From positions 2,963,173 through 3,027,172 of the forward strand of contig NW_006763291.1 of assembly GCF_000218685.1 (NCBI RefSeq): DNA of 64,000 nt. The letters are read 5' to 3'. The notes beneath the pieces are model-generated. The model was given only the letters and a program-made list of their open reading frames with translations, ran no database searches and was not told the DNA's origin. Below, piece after piece: positions 10,504 through 20,764 of the stretch; within the stretch, counting starts at the first letter, position 1; the number at the start of each line of letters is the position of its first letter. The stretch is from Serpula lacrymans var. lacrymans S7.9 (lineage: Eukaryota > Basidiomycota > Agaricomycetes > Boletales > Serpulaceae). The position numbers and the translations under genes were made by a program.

Positions 10504-11046
10504 ATGGGCCCCTTCCTCTCCTTTTTATTCTCACCTGACGGTCGTTTCTGGATCCCCATTCTAATCCACTTTTCCGTCACCTCCACCCTCCTCCTCCTCA
10601 TTTTATTTGCACCCCCACCATTTCTGATGTCACCACTTCCTATCCGCTTCTGTCGCCGATCCGTTGACTACCATGTGCCACTGCTGATATCAGCAAAGCC
10701 CCGGCGGCCGGTTCAAATAGGGCAACAGGTCCATCTTTATGACGTTGATCTACCATCATATACTATCAAAACATTGGTCGCTCGTCTTGCCTGGTTGGAG
10801 CGTGGGTGGGTAATTTTTGAGCTGGAGAAGGTTCATCCCCTTGCGTCGCCCATGTTCATCGCTGTCCCATTCACTTGGGTACACTTATCTTTTGTCCATC
10901 GTCTTCGCTACAGCTACACCTACCACACGCTGCCTGGGACTCACTTGTTCCAAATTGGAACTACTCCTCTCCCTCCCTCGTTTGATCAGGTGGTCCAACA
11001 CAACCAGTCCATTGGTAAGGCCATGGAACTGTCGGATTTGGACTAG
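10504..11046 (+). CDS. LTR-encoded protein of unknown function, copy A (180 aa)
   Basis: Starts at the ATG in CCCACCATGGGC, a near-ideal start context, rather than at an upstream non-ATG codon of the same frame. Residues about 16-45 form one or two hydrophobic segments (ILIHFSVTSTLLLLILF), so the protein is probably membrane-anchored. The soluble part contains VQIGQQVHLYDVDLPSYTI and WLERGWVIFELEKVHPLASP, which are identical in copy B. It stops with TAG, and AATAAA follows about 120 bases later. I recognise no family. The differences from copy B are mostly silent or conservative, which suggests past selection on the protein. Confidence 0.6.
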   Translation: MGPFLSFLFSPDGRFWIPILIHFSVTSTLLLLILFAPPPFLMSPLPIRFCRRSVDYHVPLLISAKPRRPVQIGQQVHLYDVDLPSYTIKTLVARLAWLERGWVIFELEKVHPLASPMFIAVPFTWVHLSFVHRLRYSYTYHTLPGTHLFQIGTTPLPPSFDQVVQHNQSIGKAMELSDLD

Positions 11047-11457
11047 GTGGTGGACCGGTGGCTCCAGTTTCTTTTTCTTCAGCAGAACATTCATTTACAG
11101 TGCGATTATTTTTGATTTTTGAATCATTTTTATGGACACATATTTTTTTAGAATGCCTGACTGACAATAAAGGAACTGTGTTGATACTGATAGTGTTTTG
11201 CCTTGCCCTTTTTTTACTGCATCTTCCCATGACATCATGATTTTCCTGCTCTCTTTTTGCTATTGGACTTTACTTTATGGCTGTACAAACCTGTGACATT
11301 ACTCACAGCATTCATTGTTCTATCTCTTTCTTTTCCTTTTTTTGACAATCTTATCCTGTACTACCTACGCAGGATTCGTCAGCATACATTCCTTCCTTCA
11401 TGTTCTTTCTCATTCTTTTTGCACAGCTATACTGTGCATAGCCTACTTTTCTTTTAC

Positions 11458-11465
11458 TATATAAA
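11458..11465 (+). promoter_or_regulatory. TATA box of the LTR-like insertion, copy A
   Basis: TATATAAA sits about 540 bases from the right end of the insertion and downstream of its ORF, as expected for the promoter driving an LTR transcript. Copy B has lost this segment by a deletion of about 90 bp. Confidence 0.5.
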
Positions 11466-12007
11466 CCCCTGTATTTTACCTTGTAAAAAAAAACAAGAAC
11501 TCCAATCCAGACTTCTTCTCTAATCTCAAGTTCACTACTCTCTGCTACTTGTGATCCAGTGTGGTCACAACACTTCCCACTGCTACCACTGTTAACTGCT
11601 GTCATCGTCACTTCCCACTTTTGAAGTCATTGTCATCCCTTTCAATTAGAGTCCTTCTGAGCACTACAGTTTGTGCGTCAGGAGCCTGCTATCACTGGGA
11701 ACCTCGTCATATTGTCGTTCTCAAACCTACCTTGTGCTACGATTAGCAAGGTAGTGCTCGTCTATACTCGCCACAAAGCTCCTATCCTTCTATAAATTCA
11801 ACTATCCCTCCTCCTCAAAACCCACACTCATACACCTCTGGGTTTTACTTTGAAGGATCTTTATACGTACCACCCCACGAACAACCAGACCACTCCACTG
11901 TTCTAGGAGGCAAAGCCCATAAACAAGTTCCGTGGAATGTGGGAGGATTGTGTGTTAGTTTGTTTTGTGTGTGGTTTTCTAACAGCAGTTCTCATCATCG
12001 ACACCGG

Positions 12008-13240
12008 TGAATTGGTCAACCCAAAGAACATGACGAGGGGCTTGAAAGATCCTCGGTGGCACGTGAATGTGGCCTTCCAAGCATCTTCTTCTTTGATTTG
12101 TACATTATTATACCCCCATCTAAGGTCCATCTTTGTTAAGGTCTTGGCACCAGCCAACTTGTCTACTAGCTGACTAATCAGAGGCAGCGGATATGCATTC
12201 TTAACCGTGTACTCAGTCAAGTAACAATAGTCCATAATCATATGCTTCTTACCATCCTTTTTAGGAATGAAGAACACCAGGGACGTCATAGGGCTTTTGG
12301 AAGGTCTGATGTAACCCTTCCTAAGCTGTTCATCTATGAAACTTGATACTTCATCTCTTTCTGGAGCAGAGAGAGGTATCATGTGTCCTTTTCTCGGTTT
12401 GAAGGTGTCCTTCAAATCTATAGCATGGTCCCAAGGCTTAGCCTCTGGGAAGCGCTCTGACTTATGTTTAGAAAAGACTTTCCAGAAGTCATGGTACTCA
12501 GGAGGTACCAGCCTCTTAATCTCTTCTTCGGGTTTTACCTCGTCATCGTCATCGTCAATCTTTTCCAAAGGTCTAAGCTTGGCATAAATGTGACCAGCGT
12601 TTATCCTTTCATCAAGCTTGGTTTGATGGACATGACTCGGCTTACCCAAGTCTTCACATTCCTGAGGGCAACATAACAATGTGACAACCCCTGTCTGCCA
12701 GTCTATCTCAGGATTGTGTTTAAATAGCCAGGTCCAGCCTAAGATTAAATTAATCTTCCCTAGTTGGGTAGCCTCAGCGGTGACTCGTTCTCTGTGTCCT
12801 TGGTACTCGACAACAAAAGAACATTTGTGTGTGATACAGCCACCCGCATTAAGTGTACCGTCAATGTTATAGATGGGAATAGGTACATCTAAATTTACAA
12901 GGGGGAGCCCAACTTGCTCCGCCCAGACCTGATCTATGAAGATTCCGTTAGCGCCTGAATCAAGCAGTGCGCTGGTTAGGTGTACTATGCCCCGGGCAAG
13001 GTTTTCCACGCCAACGTCTAAATGGATCTCTTTTTGGAATAAATATGTGCACATCAACACATGCCTTAGGATTTCGGGGAAGGGTGGCTCCAAAGAAGAA
13101 GAAGAAGCAACATGTTTTTCTACTTTATTTTTACCAGAATCAAGCACCCTAGTATTTGTCTCGCCGGGGCCACACTCCAGAGGAGACGCTGGTACAGCGG
13201 TGGGTGGTATTGTAAGTATTTCTAGTACTAACTCCTTCAT
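12008..13240 (-). pseudogene. pol: pol: protease and N-terminal half of reverse transcriptase
   Basis: One long frame shows the protease motif ALLDSGANG with downstream ILGWTWL, then the reverse transcriptase segments FFIPKKDG, LPLISQLVDKLAGAKTLTKMDL and VMFFGLTNSP. It is interrupted at that point by the LTR-like insertion and continues at 10189. The segment between gag (13477) and this ORF contains stops in the expected frames, so the gag-pol join is decayed too. Confidence 0.85.
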
Positions 13241-13476
13241 TATCCTGACCCACTGAATCAGCGCTCAAAGCAGCTATATCGTCAGATGGGTCCAGGCTAA
13301 TCCACAGTTACAACTACGCATACATGTACATACTTCAGATAGCAAATTTAAGAATCTATTTACAAATTGGGGAGCCATCCCCTTCTTTCCGTTATTGCTC
13401 GTGCAACACCCCAGAGCAGGGGCCACCTTATTGTGGTTTACTTCTTTGTTTCGTGGAGCGAAGGCACCCAAGTGAC

Positions 13477-14351
13477 TTAGGCTCCGAACTCTTTTCCCTG
13501 AGCTTTCATTTTGTTGACCTGTTGGTCATAGAAGAAAGCCCAGATTTCATTGTATGAACAACCAGCTAGAGTCTGAAGCTGATCGTCCGGTTTCTCTGAT
13601 TCTAATTGGCACACCTGGCGCCCTTGGTTATTTTTTTGGTGAGCGGCCCGTGCTCCGTTTATGCAATCTTGGGCCATGTGTCCCTCCTGCCCACAGCCGA
13701 AGCAGGTGAATCTGCACTTCTGTCCATCTTGGACCGCGCCGATATCCATGGGTGCACCCCGACCTGGTTGCAACCCAAAAGGCTGGAACCCGTGAGAATG
13801 ATGTGATTTTTGGTTTGATGACCCAGGGCTCCTCTGGGAATAGTTATTTTTGGTGGTGGTCCCGCCACCTTGGTGCATTTTGTAGAGCTCGAAGGCCCTA
13901 CCAATTTTTCTAACCTCCTCTGCTGCTTGAGAGAGGTTCTTGCTTCTCATATCTTGCAGATAAAGCTGTTCTGCAATGTGGGGATTCACATTGTGTTCCA
14001 GCAGCTCTACTGTGTGTTCATTACCTAAGCCCCCTTGGATAGAGAGGGCCAGGAACCGGGTAACATAATCGTCCGTCCTCATGTTTCCCTGTTTGAAGGT
14101 ACGGATTTGCTGGCACGCCCAGTTGCGCTCAGCTTGGGGGGTTTGAAGTATTTTTTGATCTCTACCTTGAGATCATCCCAGACAGGCCACACTCCTGCGT
14201 TGTAGCACTCCTGCATTCTTACTTGGGTGTATCGACCCGCCACAGGTCCTTTTAGTCGAGATAGCACCACAGTGGCTACCTCAAAGTCATCGGCAAATGC
14301 ATCCCAATTTGCCTTGACCCAAATCTGGAGTTTGATCCACCATTCGGCGAA
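13477..14351 (-). pseudogene. gag: gag of element 2, main part, frameshifted
   Basis: Shows the capsid region (KYFKPP and then NWACQQIRTFKQG, DDYVTRFLAL) and a CCHC zinc knuckle CFGCGQEGHMAQDC near 13680-13720. The capsid frame breaks in a run of six G (plus strand 14136-14141), and one extra base would restore it. The N-terminal part continues beyond the second insertion at 16078. Deleting that insertion with one copy of the TTGT/TCGT duplication gives a continuous FDGERA-[QR]-FAEWW reading, which confirms the junction. Confidence 0.85.
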
Positions 14352-14355
14352 TCGT

Positions 14356-16077
14356 TGTCATGCACCAAAGTTGATTGGTAGCATGGACAGGTGTCAATAA
14401 CGAAGCAAATATTCAAAAAAACTCGCCTTTGCGCCACACAGGCACAGTGCCACATGGAATAGTAATTAATATTGCCTTTTTTGAACTTGTGGCTGATCAG
14501 CACCACCTCTATTAGGCAATCCAGTCACGCTCACCTTTGCTTTTTCATTTGGTACTTTCGGCATTTCGGCATTTCGGCAAATTTTCGCGTCGCCACTGGC
14601 TACACATTGCATTGCGCCCTCGCTTTTGTTGTTTCCTTCACTTCCCTTCCTTTGCCTAGCCCCACCATGGGCCCCTTACTCTCGTTTTTATTCTCACCTG
14701 ATGGTCGTTTCTGGATCCCCATTTTAGTTCACCTCCTCGTCACCTCCAGCCTCCTCCTCCTCCTCGTCTTCTTTGCTCCCCCACCATTTCTGATGTCACC
14801 ACTTCCTATCCGCTTCCGTCGCCGATCCATCGACTACCACGTGCCACTACTGATATCAGCAAAGCCCCAGCGGCTGGTTCAAATAGGGCAACAAGTCCAT
14901 CTTTATGACGTCGATCTACCATCATATACTATCAAAACATTGGTCGCTCGTCTTGCCTGGTTGGAGCGTGGGTGGGTAATTTTTGAGCTGGAGAAGGTTC
15001 ATCCCCTTGCGTCGCCCATGTTCATCGCTGTCCCATTCACTTGGGTACACTTATCTTTTGTCCATCATCTTTGCTACAGCTACACCTACCACATGCTGCC
15101 TGGGACTCACTTGTTCCAAATTGGAACTACTCCTCTCCCTCCCTCGTTTGATCAGGTGGTCCAACACAACCAGTCCATTGGTAAGGCCATGGAACTGTTG
15201 AATTTGGACTAGGTGGTGGACCGGTGGCTTCAGTTTCTTTTTTTTCAGCAGAACATTCATTTACAGTGCGATTATTTTTGATTTTTGAATCATTTTTATG
15301 GACACATATTTTTTAGAATGCTTGACTAACAATAAAGGAACTGTGTTGATACTGATAGTGTTTTGCCTTACCCTTTTTTTTTACTGCATCTTCCCATGAC
15401 ATCATGATTTTCCGGCTCTCTTTTTGCTATTGGACTTTACTTTATGGCTGTACAAACCTGTGACATTACTCACAGCATTCATTGTTCTATCCCTTTCTTT
15501 TCCTTTTTTTTGACAATCTTATCCTGTACTACCTACGCAGGATTCGTCAAAAAAAACAAGAACTCGATTCCAGACTTTTTCTCTAATCTTAAGTCCACTT
15601 CTTACTGCTACTTGTGATCCAATGTGGTCACAACACTTCCCACTGCTACCACTGTTAATTTCTGTCATTATCACTCGTCACTTTTTGAAAGTGATTGTCA
15701 TCCCTTTCAATTAGAGTCCTTCTGAGCACTACAGTCTGTGCATCAGGAGCCTGCTATCACTGGGAACTTCGTCACCTCATCACATTGTCATTCTCAAACC
15801 TACCTTGTACTACGATTAGCAAGGTAGTGCTCATCTATACTCGCCACAAAGCCCCTATCTTTCTATATTCCAACTATCCCTCCTCCTCAAAACCCACACC
15901 CATACATCACTGGGTTTTACTTTGAAGGATCATTATATGTACCACCCCACAAACAACCAGACCACTCCACTGTTCTAGGAGGCAAAGCCCATAAACAAGT
16001 TCCGTGGAATCTGGGAGGATTGTGTGTTAGTTTGTTTTTGTGTGTGGTTTTTCTAACAACAGTTCTAATCATCAACA
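14356..16077 (+). mobile_element. LTR-like insertion, copy B (1722 bp)
   Basis: Same element as 10194-12003 in the same orientation. Ends are TGTCATGC..ATCAACA. The flanking 4-bp duplications are TCGT (14352-14355) and TTGT (16078-16081), one transition apart. It lies inside gag of element 2. It lacks about 90 bp around the TATA box, so it can no longer start the LTR transcript, but its ORF is intact. Confidence 0.75.
14667..15212 (+). CDS. LTR-encoded protein of unknown function, copy B (181 aa)
   Basis: ATG in CCCACCATGGGC, as in copy A. The N-terminal hydrophobic stretch has several substitutions but stays hydrophobic. The core QIGQQVHLYDVDLPSYTIK and the segment through GTTPLPPSFDQVVQHNQSI are unchanged. 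Both copies have kept the frame although the host element around them is full of stops and shifts. This fits either recent insertion or selection before insertion. Function unknown. Confidence 0.55.
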   Translation: MGPLLSFLFSPDGRFWIPILVHLLVTSSLLLLLVFFAPPPFLMSPLPIRFRRRSIDYHVPLLISAKPQRLVQIGQQVHLYDVDLPSYTIKTLVARLAWLERGWVIFELEKVHPLASPMFIAVPFTWVHLSFVHHLCYSYTYHMLPGTHLFQIGTTPLPPSFDQVVQHNQSIGKAMELLNLD

Positions 16078-16290
16078 TTGTGCTCTTTCTCCATCGAAGG
16101 TGCCAGGGTCAGCGACAACTTTGACTTTTTTGTTGAATTTCTTTTCCACCAAGGGGGTTGCTGCAGGAGGATACGCCTGCAGCTCGACAAGTTGCGTGGT
16201 CAACGCCAAGATCTGTGTACGCATGCTGTGCAACAGAGTATTGACGTCAGTTGGTTGACTTTGCAACGAGATGTCGACTTGTTCTCTTGG
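16078..16290 (-). pseudogene. gag: gag N-terminus of element 2
   Basis: The minus strand encodes a Q/T/L-rich start (PREQVDISLQSQPTDVN) leading to VADPGTFDGERA, the segment just before the capsid domain in Ty3 gag. No ATG is seen at the expected start. The frame joins 14351 when the insertion is removed. Confidence 0.6.
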
Positions 16291-16626
16291 TAATGTAAAA
16301 AAAAGGTAACTGGGGTCCCCGCTTGCTATCTGCGGATCAACCTCTTCCCAGCTGAGTATTGAATCTCAATCTCTGACTGGTCAGAGGTATTCAAAAGTGA
16401 AGTTTTGTATCTAAATTCTAATCAACGATAGTTCCACACTATTGCTGAGCTATAGTACTCCCCTTAACACTGGGGGCCATGTATCAACAGTAATTGTCTC
16501 TTCTCCCAGAGCACTACAGGGCCGTTGCAAAGAGCGCACCCTTCTGCTATATGGGATATCCCTAAACAATACACTATCCCCTTAACCCTGGGGTCTGGGT
16601 TTGCACAATGTGTGAGAGAGTAAAAG

Positions 16627-16636
16627 AGCGAGTCCT
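16627..16636 (-). other. Primer-binding site of element 2, self-priming type
   Basis: Two bases inside the 5' LTR the minus strand reads AGGACTCGCT, the exact reverse complement of AGCGAGTCCT at 16753-16762 in the same LTR. That site lies about 30 bases downstream of the LTR TATA. This is the same arrangement as in element 1, with 10 matching bases. Confidence 0.7.
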
Positions 16637-16638
16637 AA

Positions 16639-17118
16639 TGTAACAACCTAGAGTTTGTATACTCTGGCGCACAACTAGAACTAACTATAAAGGTAGTGAG
16701 GGGAGTGGTTACCCTTAGGACAGGACTGAGTTAGTTGCGGGTAAACAACAGGAGGACTCGCTGAGGAGTCTCCTGGAATAAGCATTGTTGTGTACTGGTA
16801 CCCTGTAGTGTACCTTCCAAGAAAGACATCAGAGGGTGGGATGATCTGATATTAGGTATTTATACTACTACAGGTTGTTTGTACATGTTGTACTATACAG
16901 TTGATAAAGCAGTGGCTGATGATGTCAGAGGGCACAGCCCGTGTGACCAGCTCCACTGCGTGAGAGACTTGTAGCTAAAATAAGAGGAAAGGCAGCGCAG
17001 TGCGAGAAAGAGGAGTTTGAACAAAAGGAAAGTGCCACATGGCACAGTGTGAGAAAACTACAGTTTAAACCGGAGAATGAAAATAAAAGGAAAGGTCCAA
17101 AAATGTGTTATCGTAACA
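16639..17118 (-). repeat. 5' LTR of element 2 (480 bp)
   Basis: Begins TGTAACAACC and ends TCGTAACA on the plus strand. It has the same hairpin and internal blocks as the 3' LTR plus about 60 extra bases around 16780-16860. Confidence 0.85.
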
Positions 17119-17384
17119 GTATTAAGATGACCAAAACTTGAACATTAGATTGTGCTGGTAAAGCCTTATAGTTGTTTATAATTGGTCCAGATTGGATGAC
17201 ATCAGACAGGTATATCTACACCTTATGTATCAGTATTGTCATGAAAGGTAATGGCTTACGCTTTTATATGACTCTTATGAGTCGTGGAGATACCTAGGTA
17301 ATTGTTGACAATCGACAGGCATTCTGACATTAGAATATAAACTCCACCTGGTAATAACAAGGCCTCACCAATTTCCTAATGTGT

Positions 17385-17600
17385 ACTCCATTCCAGTAGT
17401 TTGAATATCAATAAGTTCCCCACACCTTTTTACCAAGTCCTTTTCTAAGTCCTCTCTGACAGACCTTTACTCATCTCCTACTTTCATCCTCTACTCTCTC
17501 ATTCACTTCATTGACTTAGGGACCAAGGTCTGCAGAAGGGTCTAGTGCACAAGCTAAATAATCAACTCCCAACCTCATACTTTGTTCTGCACTTACAGTG
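17385..17600 (+). repeat. Diverged repeat, arm 1 of an inverted pair
   Basis: The reverse complement of 18290-18515 aligns with this stretch at roughly 80% by eye, best over AGGGACCAAGGTCTGCAGAA and TCAACTCCCAACCT. It may be two copies of one old repeat or the arms of a foldback element. Confidence 0.6.
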
Positions 17601-18289
17601 TATCTTTGTCCTCCATCCTCTAACAACCCTAAAGCCCAAGGCCCTGACAGGTAGCTTTTTGTTTGCCCTTTAAGGAGGTGATCATGATGATAGTAGAACT
17701 AGCAGGTGTTCTAAAAGAGAATTTGGGCATAGAAGTTGGGGAAGACATAACACTAAGCTAGTTCATTACAGAGGTAGGAGTGCAAGGTAAAATATAAGGT
17801 TTTTCGCAACCCTGGGCATTTAACACCGATATTCAATCATCCCAGGCCACCATTTCAGAGTCAGCCTCTGTCACTTCCTGCATGCCATTATCATCTGACG
17901 TTGTCCTGTTCTCTCTAGACAAAGCTGTAGACAAGGCCTGCCCTCCAACCTTATTATCAAAAGCCTTGGAAAGGCTGGATGCCTGAGATAAGGATCCAAC
18001 ATCAGCCCCACTAGGTCTTCCTGTTTGGAACACAATTTTTCCCTTTGCACAGTTGGGGGTTATGCCCTTTATGCTCTCATAGAACAGCCAGCCCTTATTC
18101 TTAACCAGGCTGGCTTTGGGGTTTTTCTGTAATAAACCAGCTTAATATTGATGTTAGTTCTGTTCCCAAACCAGCTCAAACTCTGCATTCAACATCAGAC
18201 TCTATACGTGATTTGTAATCTAACCGGGTGAGTGCATGGGAAGATGTCAGAACCTTCGGAGTGATCAGAGTTCAGAGTATGGAGGTGGG

Positions 18290-18515
18290 TTGGGGAGCAG
18301 AATGGAGTACAAGGTTGGGAGTTGACTTAGCTCATGCACTAGGCCCTTCTGCAGACCTTGGTCCCTAACTCAATGGAGTGAACGGGTGAAATTTGAGGAT
18401 GAAAGGTGGAGAGGAGTAATGGTCCTCCGGAGAAGGACAGGAAAACTTAGAAGAAGACTTGGATAAAAGGTGGGAGGAACTAGTTGATATTTGAACTGCA
18501 GGAACGGAGTACAGG
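18290..18515 (-). repeat. Diverged repeat, arm 2 of an inverted pair
   Basis: Reverse-complement partner of 17385-17600. Arms are about 700 bp apart. Confidence 0.6.
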
Positions 18516-18929
18516 AGCTACGGCTTATATACTAACGGGGGGATTGGAGTTCATAAGGAGTAACTTGTAATGTAGGCACGGAATTCTATATGGACAATTA
18601 TCTAGTGAAGGGAAATTGTATGTGAAGGGAGTGTACCATAAGGTCTAAACTACAAAGTTGATGAGGAGTATGAGAACATGTGGAGAAAATGTATGGCGGA
18701 CTAGAAGTCCAGTGCAGGAGAATTGGAGCAGATATCTGGAGTTCGATGTGGGGGTGAGGTACAGGGCTATGCCGAGCGGCAGAGCACAAGGAGTGTAATT
18801 CTGAGAGTACCGAAGATTGAGGAGTTTGGACTTGAGGGTCTCTGACCTTTTGGAGTTCTGGAAATCATAGTCTGTGGCATAGATATGACAGAAGATTTAA
18901 GTCTATGATATAAGTGAAGAGATAATATT

Positions 18930-19030
18930 CGGTATTAGGGGGAATTGAACCTTCTAGGTGGTGGTGGGGTGGTTTCACCCTTGCAAAAGGGCTCATCAGG
19001 GGGCTTAACTGGTACCCTAACCATCCGACA
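18930..19030 (-). repeat. Possible tRNA-derived SINE fragment
   Basis: The minus strand contains GGATGGTTAGGGTACC and, farther along, GGTTCAATTCCCCC, which resemble the D-arm/A box and T-arm/B box of a tRNA. No matching acceptor stem can be folded, so it is not a working tRNA gene. A SINE relic is the best guess. Confidence 0.3.
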
Positions 19031-19399
19031 TGAGTGTGACCAACTACTCTCTTTGAATATAGTTGTTTTCCAGAGTCTGGGCATTACACCATGACTGGTA
19101 TACAGAGAGTACACTATCCAGTGGGTAAAGGCTGTGCAATCCTACAACCAATCTGCCAACATCAGGGCTCTCTCCCTTCACTGGTCTTTATGTTGTTGGG
19201 CACTCTGTGCATGTTTGTAAGTACATCCCCAAAGTACCAAGGAATGAGTGCTCTTCTCCGAAGATAGGAGCAGAGTTCTCTCTCTCTATGTCACTGACTA
19301 AGCATAGATCCATGTTCTTGAGAGGAACTCTGCCATTCCCCACTTATCTGAAGCCTTAATATGTACAGCAGCCCAAATGAAAAGGCTTCCAAGCATGCA

Positions 19400-20764
19400 T
19401 TAGACATTGGTAGAAATATGCGACAGCACCGAGCTAAGAAAATCTGCATTGCTCCCGTCTTCTGCTATGACCATGATGTCGTCTCGATCTCGAGCTACTT
19501 GGTTGATTTGCTCAGCGGCTCCAGACTTGTATGCAACACGAGCACAAGCCGCACGAATGGCTATCAGGTTTCGGTCCGGCAGTTCAGGAGGGGGCAATCC
19601 TCGCTTTCTGAAGTCCGCCACCATTTCCGGATCTAGTTGAAACTTGACACGACGAGGAGGCCGCTCCGCATACCGGAAAAATATATCGTTGGAAGCTTGA
19701 ACATTGTAAGTATTGGACTATAGAGGAATGAGACTAGGGTAAAGGAAAGGGGAGAAGAACTGGCCTCTCCGGGAACCTCCTCCAACCAGAACTCGAAGTG
19801 ATCAAAAGCACTGTGCAAAGACGAGGCCATCGTGAGCACATTGCATAGATTGTTTACTTGACCGCCAAGGATTTTTCGAACTGGAGTCTCCAGACCAAAC
19901 ATCTTCAAGATTGTGAAAGCGGTGACCGGGCATTCATGCATAGGACTCAGATAGGCTGAAATCAACATCAAAACTAGTGCACCGACCTGGTTAATATCTT
20001 GGGCCGTTTCCGAGAACAGATGGGCGCATTGAGTGTTCGTGGCTACGTTATTGGCTGCAAGCTCTTCAATCTCGGGATACTTCAGGCAGGAGTCATAGTC
20101 GTATGCGCCAGAGATCATACACTTGTAACCATCACGCAAAAGGGCCTAATTTATGGGCCAGAGCTTCGCAAGAAGATCCATGGTATGGTATGAAAACTTA
20201 CGCGTTTTTTGGCTTCTCCCTTGGTTCCGGGGGCATTGACCATTGCGGAGAGGATCACTTCCTTGTGTTTCTCGAAGGAAGGAGGCGATGCATGAGCACT
20301 AGATGGAGGCGTAGGTCCCGTGTTAAAGCGAACTAGGCTCCTGTCAGTAGTATTCAATAAGAGCGGACTCTGTCCTTACAAACGCGCATGAGGTTATTTC
20401 TATAATGTAGACCCAGTTTGTAGACCTTGGCGTGCTGAGCTTCTTCTTCTTCTTTGCTCCCTACGGCGACACCATCAACAGAAAAGCAAGACCTTATATC
20501 CAGCAGTAGATGCTCGTATGCAATAGTTGATACGAACAAATGTTCACTGTTATGGTCCCAAAAATCTCTCAAGGAGAAACCCAAGACTCGGACTCCAACC
20601 AGCTTATCAGTGTACTTCGGAGGCCCGAAGGAGGGATGATCCTTGAGAGCTTCTGCTTCGGCACGTAGAAGTAGTCGCCAAGCGCTGATACCATGGACGT
20701 CAAACTGGACTTCACCCAGGACGGGAAGGGAAAGCATGAATGAGAAGTGGCGAGAGCGTCGCAT
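19400..20764 (-). CDS. HNH endonuclease-like protein (4 exons, about 400 aa)
   Basis: Proposed exons: 20764-20380, 20332-20202, 20145-19777, 19717-19400. Introns 1 and 2 have good donors (GTAAGG, GTAAGT), and intron 1 has a CTGAC branch signal. Intron 3 uses a weak GTTCCC donor and its exact limit is uncertain. The summed exons keep one frame of 401 codons. Exon 3 opens with RDGYKCMISGAY and continues to TQCAHLFSE, the CxxSG..CAHLF pattern typical of the fungal HNH_2-type domain. The FDHFEFWL segment lies downstream. Such genes are numerous in mushroom genomes and their substrate is unknown. A nuclease role is inferred from the domain only. Confidence 0.8.

Larger units (their letters stand above)
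10194..12003 (+). mobile_element. LTR-like insertion, copy A (1810 bp), with U3-type ORF
   Basis: It is inserted in the reverse transcriptase gene of element 2 with target duplication CCGG (10190-10193 and 12004-12007). Deleting it restores the NSPATFQSM reading frame. Ends are TGTCATGC..ATCGACA, the TG..CA form of LTRs with a 4-bp inverted TGTC/GACA. It carries a 180-residue ORF, an AATAAA at 11166-11171, and a TATATAAA at 11458-11465 near its right end, the layout of a very long U3 followed by R and U5. I read it as a solo LTR of an unseen element in plus orientation. A non-autonomous DNA transposon with very short inverted ends is the alternative. Confidence 0.75.
7422..17118 (-). mobile_element. 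Ty3 chromovirus (element 2) with both LTRs, decayed and twice interrupted
   Basis: The two LTRs share starts TGTAACAACC and ends GTAACA. Between them, on the minus strand, come primer site, gag, protease, reverse transcriptase, RNase H, integrase and a C-terminal chromodomain, then a purine tract next to the 3' LTR. Two LTR-like insertions split gag and reverse transcriptase. Several frameshifts, a nonsense codon and a changed integrase catalytic residue make it dead. The LTRs differ by indels (417 against 480 bp), so the insertion is old. The bases flanking the LTRs (AATAT and GTATT) do not form a clear target duplication. Confidence 0.9.
17119..19399. other. Gene-free, repeat-rich stretch
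   Basis: Contains an inverted pair of a diverged repeat (17385-17600 and 18290-18515) and a pol III-like promoter fragment (18930-19030). A short minus-strand ORF near 17833-18100 includes KGKIVFQTGRPSGADVGS; I do not recognise it. No convincing gene. Confidence 0.5.

Noticed and set aside
18930..19030. A functional tRNA gene
   Set aside because: T-arm-like and D-arm-like boxes are present, but acceptor and anticodon stems do not form.
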